A stretch of DNA of 64,000 nucleotides, from NCBI GenBank assembly GCA_029582265.1, contig CM055828.1, positions 13,985,777-14,049,776 on the forward strand. The letters run 5' to 3'. Positions 1 through 10,962 of this stretch are shown in pieces; within the stretch, counting starts at the first letter, position 1, and the number at the start of each line of letters is the position of its first letter. The notes below the pieces were generated by a model that saw nothing but the letters and a program-made list of their open reading frames with translations, was not told the origin of the DNA and did not search any database. Origin of the DNA: Zoroaster sp. YZ-2022 (Eukaryota; Echinodermata; Asteroidea; Forcipulatida; Zoroasteridae). A program made the translations under genes and the position numbers.

Positions 1-1621
1 CTCAAAGTGTGTTACCAAAGTCTGAAGCTCCTAAGCAAAGAAAGAGGTCCTGGAAAGGCAACAAGGGAAAAAGTGTAACTGACGAGTTAAATGTAGAAAT
101 TCTGCCAACTCGTAGAAGTACACGTCTTCGCTGTATAGAAAAGAGACAAGGTGAGTCGCCTAAAGAATTTGTAGAAGCTATACATTCATCAGGAAAAAAA
201 CGGAGATTGTCTTCACGTAATTCAAATGGATCTCCATCAGATATCATAGAACCAGAAGTCAACAAAAGAAGTAATCAACTTGAAGCAGTGAGTCTCATAT
301 CTGATGGAAGTTCAACTGTCACAATAGCTACACAATCACACTTGCACTGTGAAAGTCAAAAGGAAGGTATATCTGGCATAGATGCATCCACAGTTGCTAC
401 TTCTGAAGTCAAAGATAAAGTAATGGAAACAAAGATTTTGAGCAATGAAACATACAAATATAAAGCAGCTTGTGAAGTTGAAACAACTAAATTTCCTTCT
501 TTCATGCTTTCAATGCCAGTCAATTCAGATGTCCCAAATTCTCAGGTGGACACAGTTCTGGAGGATGTTAAAAGTGAGAACACACACCCTGAAATGGTTA
601 GACCTACAGTTATTGGCCATAATGACCCAGTCAAAGATACCAGCAGTCTTGAGGTTGCCAATTATGATTCCAGCTTCCAAGATGTCACATCATCAGTGGT
701 GGTTACCTCTGAGGTCAGTCACAATTCAATCAGCCCTGAAGGAATGTCAACATCTGTGGTTTTCTCAACTGAGGTTATTTCTTCTACAGCCAGTTCCTCT
801 GTATCAGCTTCCATTCCAATTCTTGCTCCTTCACCAGTAAAAAAAGGAGAAACCAAAGTTTGCCATCAAAAAATAGAAATGAATCAAGTTGATGAATGCA
901 TGCCACATAGCCCCATAACTTATCCTAAAGTTCATTTAATGGACAAAAGTGATCAGCCAAACTCAGGAAATCAAGGTGTCTCGGAAAGTGAGAAACAAAG
1001 TGACTCTTTGCCAGTGGATGTTGGTGATCAAGAGGAAATGTACAAACTGAAGGATGGTGACCATGTTGAGGAGAAGGATGACAATCAATCACAGTTGGTG
1101 TCCAGCCAAGACACAGACAAGAGTGTATCACAGGACAAGCAATCAAATATGCCAAGTATTGCAGACGAAACCGAGGCAAAAATGGAGTTGATCCAATTTG
1201 AAAGTGTAAAGTTAGAAAGTCGGTCAAAGGAATGGAGCCAAAAAGAAAAGTTAGATGTCACCAATCTTCCTTTCAGCTATGCAGATGAATTCTCACATGA
1301 TACCTGGGAGGAGAATTTTACAGATTCTGAAAGTCAAGTTGAAGAATCGGTGAATGAGGACCAAGCAGAAACTAAATTTGTCCAGCAACAGCTTGTAGAA
1401 AATGCCTGTCTTAACCAGTCTAAACAGCCATCAGACAGTTGTGATTCTATCACCCAGTCTGAGAAGGGGATGGTCAAAATTGAAGAGGATGGTGAAGTGA
1501 GTGACGGCCACTCAGAAGAATCAAGAGTACATGAAAATGAAAGTCAATCATGGGGCATTGTAACTGGTGATAAGGTTCCTGTCTATGAAGATATTCCAGA
1601 GAACTGTTATTTATCTGAGAG
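1..1621 (+). CDS. SETD2: SETD2 exon 1 in window (N-terminal region, 5' partial)
   Basis: Histone-lysine N-methyltransferase SETD2 trimethylates H3K36 during RNA polymerase II elongation; it is nuclear. This long exon is open from base 3 with no initiator, so the true start lies upstream. It codes about 539 residues of low-complexity, Ser/Glu/Gln-rich, poorly conserved sequence, as expected for the disordered N-terminal half of SETD2, which in vertebrates is also carried on one very large exon. An early basic stretch (RRSTRLR) is visible. It ends with the motif YEDIPENCYLSER just before the AWS domain, which matches the SETD2 family at this point. The donor is GTGAGT at 1622, phase 2 (AG|G completes Arg with exon 2). 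Identification rests on the downstream domains; this exon alone would not be diagnostic. Confidence 0.9.
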
Positions 1622-1669
1622 GTGAGTGTCAATTATTTCTTTTGTTGATAAATTTGTTGTAAAAGCATA

Positions 1670-1908
1670 TATACATAATAGCAAAAGAAACGTCACCCCT
1701 AAAAATATTTATTATTTTCATTTTATAATTACTATAATTTGTTTAATGAAGAATATTATGGAGTATATGGAGTGTAACACGAACACAATGTGGCAAATTT
1801 GGTTGACCTGGCAGCCAACCATCCCACAACATTGTATATTTATTATGTTTAATAGTATAATTACTTAACAAAATTTAGGGGGTGACGTTTCTTTTGCTGT
1901 TATGTATA
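1670..1908. mobile_element. MITE with about 33-bp terminal inverted repeats
   Basis: Starts TATACATAATAGCAAAAG and ends with the near-exact reverse complement; inner TIR part AAACGTCACCCC. 239 bp, no coding. It lies 48 bp into the intron after SETD2 exon 1. Confidence 0.8.
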
Positions 1909-2207
1909 GTTACGTGTGTAAACTGAAAGCAAAACATTGAGGAAAGCATGGCTAACTGTTTAGTGTGGTTGTAACATTGATAGACAATATCTGGGGAGGT
2001 AAGGTCAGTTTTGCAGATTTTAATCCCTAGCTAGACCAGTATGCATTACAAAAAATCAACTTACTCATGTTACACTGTGGTATTTGACGTCTATGGACCA
2101 AAGGTTTCACAATTATACTGGCAAAATATAATTTTGTTCACCCAAACAGTTAATACTACACGTACATAACCCTGGAAAGCTTAACCAGGGTAAAAAGTGG
2201 AGAGCAA

Positions 2208-2501
2208 CAGTTTCATAGCGCTGCTTACTGGGAAGCATATCTTTGCGCTATAGCAGAAAAATTGGCTTTTAAAAGCATTAAGCATATTTATAGACTAGCA
2301 AGAAAGTTCAGAGCCATGAGTAAGCATTCACCATGGATTTGTATTGTTGCATCACTCATTTACTAGCAATAACGGCAAGCAATAACGGCTGGCAAGTAAG
2401 CATGCTCTTCTCTATGCTTACGGTTAGCAGCGCTATGAAATTAAAAAAATGTACAGTAAGCAAAACATCAGTTGCTTAGCGGCACTATGAAATTGGGCCC
2501 A
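2208..2501. mobile_element. MITE, GGGCCCAATTTCATAG family (diverged copy)
   Basis: Ends carry TTTCATAGCGCTGCTTAC and, inverted, GGCACTATGAAATTGGGCCC. Related to the better copy at 27528-27813. Interior has GCTTAC/GTAAGC motifs and no ORF. Confidence 0.6.
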
Positions 2502-2989
2502 GTTATAGCCCATGCAATAACCTTATTGTTCAATCTGTGCTGTTTGATTGACAAGCTTGGATCAGTGTATTGATATAAGACATAATCTAACTTCTGACAT
2601 AAACTCCCCATCTGAGACTGAGACCGAAACCGAATTTAAAAAAAACACACACAATAAGTAGCAAGTAGTGTAGAAACATGTGCACATATTAATGCAAATT
2701 TATTTTGTTACATACCAAACTCTTCCAAACTCTTCCAAAAACTAATGATGTATCATGCCTTTAAAATATAGTTTAATATTAGTACATTTTGGCAAGATTT
2801 TGCCTGTTTGATGGTTTGACTAATTCAACCAGGCATGTTCCGTCTGTGGCTCTCTAAACATTTTAGAGTGCGACAGTACCGGAGAGCGACAGACTGGACA
2901 TACCTGATTGAATTAGCTAAATACAGGTTTATCTCGTATTCTGATTTACTTGACTCAGCAAGTTGATATTAGCACTGAAGGTGAACTAG

Positions 2990-3924
2990 CTAGCAATTCT
3001 GAAGAATGTCTTCATTGCACTTCAAGAACATCAACTTTGCTAGATTATCTGCCGACAATCTAGCCCTGTGTGGTCTCATAATGATTCCACCTCTGCTGAA
3101 GATTCGTTCCACAGGAATGCTGGAGGCAGGAATTTTTAGTGTTCTTATTGCAAGTTTATACAATGTCGGATATCCGATATGATTGTCTATCCAAAACTGT
3201 AAACACCCTGAACTTAGCTCACTGAGATCAATGACATGATCAAGAAGCTTGGTCATTTGTAGACGGGTGTTATTTTTGTTATTGCTTTTGGTCCTATTCT
3301 AAAGGCTTTGGTGCTTAGCCAGAAGCCTAGGCACCTTAGCAGTTGAACTTAGGTCACTGAGATCAATGACATGATCAAGAAGGTTGGTCATTTGTAGGCG
3401 GGTGCTATTTTTGTTATTGCTTTTGGTCCTATTCCAAAGGCTTTGGTACTTAGCCAGAAGCCTAGGCACCTTAGCAGTTGGTGGTTGTTCATCTTCGCTA
3501 CTCTCTTCCTGTGAACCTGATGATGATGTTGGAGGTGGAGTCTGCCTCGGTTATGACCAGTTAGGTTAAATTGCAATACACACAAATCGTTAAAAACATA
3601 TTTAAAGCCTGTGCAGTGTGCACTGATAAGAATGAAAAGACAAAACAGGTTCAATTATTTTTTGGGCAATATTATTAGGCCTGATAGGTTAAGTAAGGTG
3701 TTAGGTACGTACTTTACTTTGTGAACACGACTCACGTGTCTGATGAAGTCTGAACTGGTCCCTGCCTGGTCGGTGATGCGATTTGACCGAAAACAAAACT
3801 TGCAGGTGGCCGAATGTTTTCGCTTTCCTGTTGTGTTGTCCACAAACTCTTTATGCTCCTTAAAAGTAAATTTGATGATCAAGGAGTTGCTTGACATTAC
3901 TTCTGATTGTCGACAAGACCGCAA
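2990..3924 (-). pseudogene. hAT transposase relic (BED finger and dimerisation domain only)
   Basis: Two frames on the minus strand. 3924-3655: KFTFKEHKEFVDNTTGKRK, then CKFCFRS and FIRHVSRVHKVKY, a BED-type C2H2 finger that binds transposon ends. 3256-2990: ASSIPVERIFSRGG, MRPHRARLSADNL and LMFLKCNED, the hAT dimerisation domain. The catalytic core that normally separates them by well over a kilobase is missing, so the copy is non-autonomous. Confidence 0.8.
3210..3479. repeat. 135-bp tandem duplication inside the hAT relic
   Basis: Two adjacent copies (3210-3344, 3345-3479), each starting GAACTTAG and containing GCCAGAAGCCTAGGCACC, over 90% identical by eye. Confidence 0.85.
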
Positions 3925-4493
3925 TTTATAATGATTAAACGTAAACTTGTTTTATTAAAATTATTTCGAAAATATTAAAAAAATCATTTCTAAAGTTAAA
4001 CTACGAGCGGTCAGCGAATGTCAATACGAGATATACTGTACGCAACCTGGTAGGATGTACACGTACAATATGTCATACACATCACCAGTCATACACGCAC
4101 GTCGCATGACACGCAGTTTGTTAGCGGATTACGACACACAGTTCATGCTGCTGTGCGGCAATATGCTAGCGAGCTCTCCCTGCGGAAATTCTTTTGACAT
4201 TCACTATGCGTTATGAATTGCCTGGTGATACAGGATCGACTCCAAAAGCGGTTAATCGAATAAACAACTTCAAACATTCCTGGGGTATTTAATGAGTCTC
4301 GTCAAGGTCTTGACTCCGAGACTATTCAAGGACTGAGACAAGACCGAGACCTCAACATTTCGAGACCTCGACATTTCGAGACCTCAAAATCATCGAGACC
4401 TGAAAAATATGGTCTCGAGACTAGTCTCGAGACCAAGACCTCGGTCGAGACCTCCAACACTGATACTAGGTCCATTTTAAATTTGTGATGCAG

Positions 4494-4622
4494 GAAAAAG
4501 TCTAAAGCAGGAAAAGAAGCTCGCAGAATGGTATGTGACTGTACAACATCAAAGAGTGAGAGACATAGAGGATTTCCTGCATGTGGGGAAGACTGTTTGA
4601 ACCGACTACTGATGATAGAATG
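4494..4622 (+). CDS. SETD2: SETD2 exon 2: first half of AWS domain
   Basis: Too short for a standard ORF list; found by following the reading phase. After the acceptor GATGCAG the frame reads a basic KKSKAGKEARR stretch and then MVCDCTT, CGEDCLNR and LLMIE. This is the AWS (associated with SET) domain, whose cysteines bind zinc ahead of the catalytic SET domain. The exon ends in phase 2 after TG, the first two bases of a cysteine codon, with donor GTCAGT at 4623 (a weak but GT donor). It is only 31 bp downstream of the end of a hAT-type insertion. Confidence 0.92.
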
Positions 4623-5121
4623 GTCAGTATTAAAGACTCAACATGATAGTAATAATAATTCAAATATTGGTTGAGTGCCCATCCTGAAATCATGCTATTG
4701 AGTGATGAATAATGCATGGCAATCAATTAACAAGTATACATCACAGACTAAACTTTAAGTTAAAATTATTACATCTAATACCACTGCAATTAATATATAA
4801 TTGTTTAAGCCAAGATTGAGAAATAAGGCATCCAAATTTATTATTCTTTAAAAAAAAAATGGGTGTCCAAATGTTTAATTGCATGTGAATTACAAATAAA
4901 CAGGATTTCAATGTACAGAATATGGTGTCCAAGACACCCCGACATACATGTACATGTATTGCAGGCTAATACTATGATTTATATAATAGAATATGTCCCG
5001 TTGTTAATGTGGATACACTATCATGTCTTACACAGTCCATCTAATGCATAACATGCAATACTATGATGTACCAACTTCGTTGAATCCAGAGAGTTATGGT
5101 TTTAGTATCCATTTTATAATA

Positions 5122-5385
5122 TACTACTCAAAACAATTTAGGGAACACCGGATTTTTAACATCAAATAGGTTTGAAATGTTCCATGAACCGGGATTTTCA
5201 TTTGCAACCCCCTCTCTTTCAGTAGTCATGTTATGAAATGTGTAATCACTACATGCATCCTTTATCATCTGTTTCATTGTGCAGTTGTTTCTCATCAATT
5301 CTGTGAAACATTGTGTTTATCTGAAATAAATGATCTTGCTTTAACTGAGATTATTCCGGTGTTCCCTAAATTGTTTTGAGTAGTA
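5122..5385. mobile_element. MITE A, copy 1 (TACTACTCAAAACAATTTAG ends)
   Basis: About 30-bp inverted ends continuing GGGAACACCGG; flanked by TA on both sides, in the style of Tc1/mariner-type MITEs. It has a nearly identical second copy at 50364-50631. Sits about 100 bp upstream of SETD2 exon 3. Confidence 0.9.
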
Positions 5386-5480
5386 TAGTTAATTCTTAAT
5401 AATGCATCAAGTGTCTGTACTTCATTATATACATGTAGGATTGATTTGATTGTCGTACATGTGTTTTGTTCTCTGTGTAG

Positions 5481-5532
5481 CACATCCAGATGTCCCTGTG
5501 GTGACTACTGCACCAATAGAAGATTCTCCAAA
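5481..5532 (+). CDS. SETD2: SETD2 exon 3: second half of AWS domain
   Basis: A 52-base micro-exon between acceptor CTCTGTGTAG and donor GTAAGT. The first base completes the cysteine left open by exon 2, then the frame reads TSRCPCGDYCTNRRFSK. The CPxGxYCxN pattern is the end of the AWS zinc site; family members usually have Asn where this has Cys (CPCG). It ends in phase 0. Confidence 0.92.
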
Positions 5533-5618
5533 GTAAGTAATCGTTGTTTATATGCCTTCTCTTATTACATGAATCTGAGATTGTAAGGAGTACATGGTTC
5601 ATGTAATGCCTTCTCTTA

Positions 5619-5975
5619 TAATAATAATAATAATAATAATGTGTGGACTTATATAGCGCACGTATCCACCAACTGAGTGGTGCTCAAGGCGCATTATATT
5701 ATTACCCCTGCTCATAAGGCTCATAAATCATTCCTGAAACCATCTCAGCTCCCTGGGGAGTATACAGCTCAATTGCTGCCATTACAGCGCATATAGGGCT
5801 AATCAACCAACTCTGCCCTCACAGGTACCCATTTAACCCCTGGGTGGAGAGAAGCAATTATGGTTAAGTGTCTTGCTCAAGGACACAAGTGTCACGGCCG
5901 GGATTCGAACCCACATTCTGCTGCTAACACCAGAACTTGAGTCCGGTAAGCTAGACCGCTCGGCCACGACACTCC
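5619..5975 (-). mobile_element. tRNA-derived SINE, copy 1
   Basis: Minus orientation. tRNA-like head with A box TGGCCGAGCGGTCTAG and B box GGGTTCGAATCCCGG, then a conserved body (CCCAGGGGTTAAATGGGTAC, GCGCCTTGAGCACCACT) and an (ATT)n tail. The head resembles class II tRNA (Leu/Ser) genes. Confidence 0.88.
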
Positions 5976-6035
5976 ATAATGAATCTGAGATTGTAAGGAG
6001 TACATGGTTCATATAATGCCTTCTCTTATTACATG

Positions 6036-6382
6036 GGGTGTCGTGGCCGAGCGGTCTAGCTTACCGGATTCAAGTTCTGGTGTTAGCAACATAATGTGGG
6101 TTCGAATCACGGCCATGACACTTGTGTCCTTGAGCAAGACACTTAATCATAATTGCTTCTCTCCACCCAGGGGTTAAATGGGTAACTGTGAAGGCAGAGT
6201 TGGTTTGCTCTATGTGCGCTAGAAATGGCAGCAATTGAGTTGTATACTCCCCAGGGAGCTGAGATGGTTTCAGGAATGATTTATGAGCCTTATGAGCAGG
6301 GATAATAATATAATGCGCCTTGAGCACCACTTAGTTGGTGGATACGTGCGCTATATAAATCCACACATTATTATTATTATTA
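6036..6382 (+). mobile_element. tRNA-derived SINE, copy 2
   Basis: Same family as copy 1 but plus orientation, full-length from GGTGTCGTGGCCGAGC to the (ATT)n tail. Copies 1 and 2 face each other and could form a long hairpin in SETD2 pre-mRNA. Confidence 0.88.
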
Positions 6383-6880
6383 TGAATCTGAGATTGTAAG
6401 GAGTACATGGTTCATATTTATTGTACATTGCAGTTGAGTGTTTTCACTACAGAGGTTGATTTACATCTTCATGATACATATTTGTTGGATTTTTACATCA
6501 TAAAACTGTTGGAATTGATTATTAAACTATTAAAGTTTATTGATATTTATTGACCAATCATGGTGGATAGCCATTGAAAATAAAGTTTGTGTACTCCAGT
6601 GACGGTCACAGTTGGCCAAAAATGACAATATTGTACAGTGTTTAAAATCCATTTGTTAGTTTTCCTATCTGAAAAAAAAAGTTTATTTTTGTAAATAATG
6701 CTAAAGGTCATGAAGATTGCTGAAGCTATTTAATCTAACTTTCTGGAGAAAAGAAAGACATCCTGCTGTATTTCCAACTGTCTCATTAATACAATGCCTG
6801 CTGTCTATATTAAAGTCGCCTCTTTTTAATGTGACATGAATCAATAAATATTTAAGTACCACTTTGGTTTTATTCAACAG
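6383..6880. other. SETD2: Intron sequence without recognised element
   Basis: AT-rich intron between the SINE and SETD2 exon 4. I see no ORF, repeat or RNA gene. Confidence 0.5.
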
Positions 6881-6957
6881 AGAATGTATGCTGATGTTGG
6901 TGTCTTTTATGCAGAGAGTAAGGGACATGGTCTTAAGTGTAAAACAGACTTTAAGCC
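6881..6957 (+). CDS. SETD2: SETD2 exon 4: start of SET domain
   Basis: Acceptor TATTCAACAG, donor GTAAGT, phase 0 in and phase 2 out. The 25 codons read RMYADVGVFYAE then SKGHGLKCKTDFKP, aligning with the N-terminal strands of the SET domain that form part of the S-adenosylmethionine pocket. The family motif here is KGWGLRA; this gene shows KGHGLKC, replacing the usual Trp with His. The phase fits exactly with exons 3 and 5, so the exon is real although divergent. Confidence 0.85.
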
Positions 6958-8500
6958 GTAAGTAAAATTCCACTTGTCTATCTATTCATTGTAAAATGAT
7001 TGGGAAAACCCAAACTTTGGCCGTCAACTAAGTGCCAAAAAAGTTCTGCAACGGCTTCCACAGGGAATTAAAAAGATTGGCACAGGTGTGATATTACTTC
7101 CTCCAGTCCTGCGGTTCCTGGAGTAGACAATAGGGAGGCGCGTGATACAATGTAATAAACTTCTCTAACAAAAGTAATAATTGCGATAATCATGAATAGG
7201 CCTGGGCGAATAGTGAAATGTACTATTCGATTAATCGCGCGGTAACATTTTGAGAATAATCAATGATTCACGAATAGTTGGCAAAATTTTTCCCGCGATT
7301 TATAAAGTATGAAAACATGTGCTTTGATAGTAATTTCTGGCCTATTCGTTATTTGTAACAACAATTATTCAAATGGTTTAATTAATACAAGGTAATCAAG
7401 TTTACACGATTATTACATAGTTTAAATCAAGCTTAATACAATGATCGTATATTATTAAAATGGCTTACACCTCCCAATGGCAGTCCTCTCTTTCCTGGCT
7501 GGCAATTTGTAAGCACTCAGAGGCTGTCTATTCTTAACTAGCTTGGTGACTTCAATTGGCAATTATGTGGTGATTTCCAAACACACACACTTCGGAATGG
7601 CTAAAACTGTCCATTTCACAAACTTCAATACTAGTCTCTTTGTGGACTTCTTTCTACCTGTATTATTAACTTGAAGCTTAACTTCAAGTTACAAACTCCT
7701 GGACGACTCACCATCAAACTCAGTTCGCAGGAAAATCCATTCTTTCTGATGCTCTGCGAATTCTCTTAACACTAGTCTGCCAGTGATTTGGTGAAGAACC
7801 ACACACCTTCTCCACAAGTCTTCCACACACACTTCTAGTCCCCTGTCGTCCAAATGCTATACCAAAGGTGTCCAACTTTTATACAAAATCATCCTTCCAG
7901 CAAAGTCTGAACTTACATGTACAGTACATGTACAATTAAGCTTTCTCAAAAAATCTATATTTATACATTACATCATCACTTAAAGAAAGTTATAGAAACT
8001 TCTTCTAGGCATGTTTTATTCTTGAAAAAAAGTTCAACAAACTTCTTCAGCTAAATTACTGAAAGAAAGTTCTAGGAACTTAAAGGGACTCGCAATTACA
8101 TTACAGTAATATCTGGACTGCTTGGCAGACACTGTTAAATTATGCTGTTGCTGTACCTCTTTCAGTATCTGGACACATTGAAAACAAAATACACCACGAA
8201 AGAATATCTAAAAGTATTTAAATTGTTTGGATTCTCCAGAAATATAACAGATAAAAATAATATTTCCTGGAATGCAAGTGGGGAAAAAATGGGGAAAAAA
8301 TATATTAAAAGAAATTGTAAAAAATACTGGCCCATGCTTGCCTAGTCATTATATATTCATACTGCAGCTTAATCCACAATAATGTTGTTTTACCTTGAAA
8401 ATATTATTCCATTTGTGCCTTTCTACCATTATAAAAACCTCATGTTTCTCCTGAGAATAACAACAAAATAACTGGAGCTTAGTGTTTGTTGGAACAGTGT
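6958..8500. other. SETD2: Intron 4, proximal part
   Basis: No gene. TAGGCCTGGGCGAATAG at about 7198 resembles a hAT-type end (compare TAGGCTTGGGCGA at 44185) but no partner end is clear. The rest is unassigned AT-rich sequence. Confidence 0.4.
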
Positions 8501-8504
8501 TTGT

Positions 8505-9270
8505 GTGAACTTCCGGTCCAATCAAATTATCATCGATGATGTCATATTTTGCAAAGGTGTATCATCTTTTATTATAACAATATCAATTTTATATTCAAAA
8601 GACATCAATTTTGCGTTAGAATGTGTTGAATTTGAAATTCCTGTTTGGACAGATCAAGTGATTTGAAGGTCATATTTGACACAATAAAACTTACTCATGA
8701 TCATTTAAAAATAACTGCCGCTAGGCACAGATCTTTGATGACGTCATCAAACATTTTTTGAAAAGTTGTCACTTTATTCACAGAAGTCATATTCAAATTT
8801 CCTATGTTTTTTGAGGTAGAAAATTATTACTTTTCTAAACCTGCCGCCAGAGGGTGCTGTGACAGGTGATGACGTCATGATCAGTCATATTTTTATAAAG
8901 GTCATATGTCAAAAGTAATTTCGTCCACTGAAAGCATGTCCAAATACCCTATCATATTGGCTGCAGACCCTATAATAGTGTATCAGAATATATTTGTGTA
9001 CGAAACATAATATAATATGACATAATTCAAGATCTGTAAGATGATGCAAAGATTGTGAAAATATCTTTTGTGGTTCACAAGATATGATTTTTTTTTAAAT
9101 ATTAAACTTTGATTTAGTGTAATTCAATATCTGATGACGTCCCCATGATGTCACAACTAGATACAACTACATGATAAGGTTTAAATATTTGTCTTCGAAC
9201 TTTGCAACTATGTTTTTGTTGTTAGATAAGTTTCATCGAGAAGAAGAAAAAAAGAACAATTTCAAAGAGG
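8505..9270. mobile_element. Remnant of the TGACGTCA-bearing repeat family
   Basis: Shares AAGATGATGCAAAGATTGTG and the phrase GGTTCACAAGATATGATTT with 45790-45850, and the 3' GAGAAGAAGAAAAAAAG tract with 45930. It carries two perfect TGACGTCA palindromes (8739, 8870). Its 3' end is interrupted by the palindrome at 9271. Confidence 0.55.
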
Positions 9271-9530
9271 TAAGTAAGACTAATTGCGGTGACACCATGT
9301 GGAATCTCAATTGAGTAGTAATTAGTTCTGAAAAGAACTGGGGGTACAACTCGACGTTTCGATCAGTATGCTCTGATCGTCCTGAGGACGATCAGAGCAT
9401 ACTGATCTAAACGTCGAGTTGTACCCCCAGTTCTTTTCAGAACTAATTACTACTCAATTGAGATTCCACATGGTGTCACCGCAATTAGTCTTACTTATCA
9501 TCCTCACCATGCAAAGCTACAAGTTTTACC
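9271..9530. mobile_element. Foldback element with near-perfect 227-bp palindrome
   Basis: 9271-9497 is an inverted repeat with arms of about 113 bp centred on base 9384; a 33-base single-strand tail follows. Arms include GGTGACACCATGTGG and AACGTCGAGTTGTACCCCC. TTTCAAAGAGG occurs immediately before (9260-9270) and again at 9531-9541, an 11-13 bp target duplication. Relatives are at 37219-37362 and 63331-63511. Confidence 0.88.
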
Positions 9531-9541
9531 TTTCAAAGAGG

Positions 9542-10838
9542 TACCTAATAATAATCAGAAAACAAGTCTACACTCGGTTGGTCAGTGGAGAGTTGGTAGG
9601 AAATTTACAAATTTGATAGTTCTTGCACATACCATGGCCCTTTCTCTTTTAAGGAATGCCTCTCCTTATCGCTTTCGATCATTGCTCTAACCGTCTTACC
9701 CAGTAGTTTGGTATTTGTGGTGATGGTACTATAGGGCCGGGCCCCTTAGTAGGTGTAGAACTACACATAGTACTCGTGTAGTCATTTTCAACGTCGGTAC
9801 TGCTCCCTCTTTCACCTTAATGTGGCTTGAATCCCCAGACTTTTCTGCATTCAAACATTCTTATCAACGGAGTATTTAGTAAAATGGGTCGAACATATTG
9901 TTGATGACATCCAACAGAGTGAAATCTGAACCAGTGGAGTTCACAAAGCAAACCTAGTCCCTACGAGTAACCACATTTTTGCAGAACTACAGCCCCAAAA
10001 TATGTACAGATTTTTTACCCAATGGTGTGTCACCGCACACACGAGAGTGGCATTACACAATGATATGTAAATCCAAATCTCACTAAATACTAACAGAATT
10101 CATCTAAAATAGACTGAAATCAAAATTGACATCAAGCACTCCCAATGCTTCACTGTGAAAACACAAGTTACTTCTGGGTTTGTGTCTCCTAATTATGAGA
10201 CATACATATTATTATGACGTCACTCCAGCGTTTTCGTAACCTGCATGGTGGCGCTTTTCCCCATGTAAAAAGCTACTCGTACATCAAAGTGAAATGATTC
10301 TAAATTTGGAGTCAGTGATATTTCTTTTATTAAAAACATTAACTTTGCTGAATACAATCCTCGGTCTAACGGGACTTTAAAGAAAACCTATACAGTTCTT
10401 ATCAGAACTACAGTCGCACTTGGCGGTAGTAGAGATTTAACACATATGGTGTTACCACAAAACGGAATTGATAATGGTGACTAAGTTAACTTTGCTTTTT
10501 ACAGATTTCAACCAACAAGGAAGTTGCTCTGAAAATACAAAATATCTGAAAAGATATGATTAAAAAAAAATGCAAACACATCGGCTAAATGTACAAACAT
10601 GTACCGAGACGTGAAATCTGGAGGCCACATTTATATTTAGCTTGCGACCTTGTCTGTACAATATTTGTTATAACACAGTTCAAAATTATGCATTTGTATT
10701 GCAGAATCAACTCAGTTTCATGAATGGATGTAATGCATATCATCAGAGCATTCACTACATGTTTGCATTTCTTGATGTACAACTAATCTTTAGATATATT
10801 TTTTTTTGTAAATTTGATTTCAACTTTGTTTTTAACAG
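9542..10838. other. SETD2: Intron 4, distal part
   Basis: No gene or element recognised. One TGACGTCA at 10215. The in-frame ATG-containing stretch upstream of exon 5 (10642-10838) is intronic: the TTTTTAACAG acceptor at 10838 defines the exon. Confidence 0.5.
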
Positions 10839-10962
10839 GCATGAGTTTGTAATGGAATACTGTGGGGAAGTTCTGAACTATTCTGAGTTCAAGTCACGTG
10901 TGAAACTATACAACAAGGACAAGAACCTGCATTTCTATTTCATGGCTCTTAGGGCAGATGAG
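10839..10962 (+). CDS. SETD2: SETD2 exon 5: SET domain
   Basis: Acceptor TTTTTAACAG, donor GTAAAG. The first base completes Pro from exon 4, then 41 codons including HEFVMEYCGEVLN and HFYFMALRADE. FVxEYCGEV and the YFMAL segment are standard SETD2-class SET motifs shaping the cofactor and substrate lysine channel. Phase 0 at the end. Confidence 0.96.

Larger units (their letters stand above)
2990..4462 (-). mobile_element. hAT-type transposon remnant, internally deleted
   Basis: The minus strand carries a hAT C-terminal dimerisation fragment and a BED zinc finger (separate entry). The right end, CAACACTG at 4462 (inverted: CAGTGTTGG), is preceded by about 170 bp of repeated GAGACCTCGA/TCTCGAGACC motifs, as in hAT subterminal regions. 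A left end was not found with certainty; CAGTGTATTG near 2554 is a weak candidate. Confidence 0.75.
5551..6415. repeat. Three copies of a ~52-bp unit interrupted by two SINEs
   Basis: Unit contains ATGCCTTCTCTTAT and GAATCTGAGATTGTAAGG. Copies lie at 5551-5602, about 5603-5619 plus 5978-6012, and about 6013-6034 plus 6382-6415. Copies 2 and 3 are each split at the same internal point by a SINE. Confidence 0.8.
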
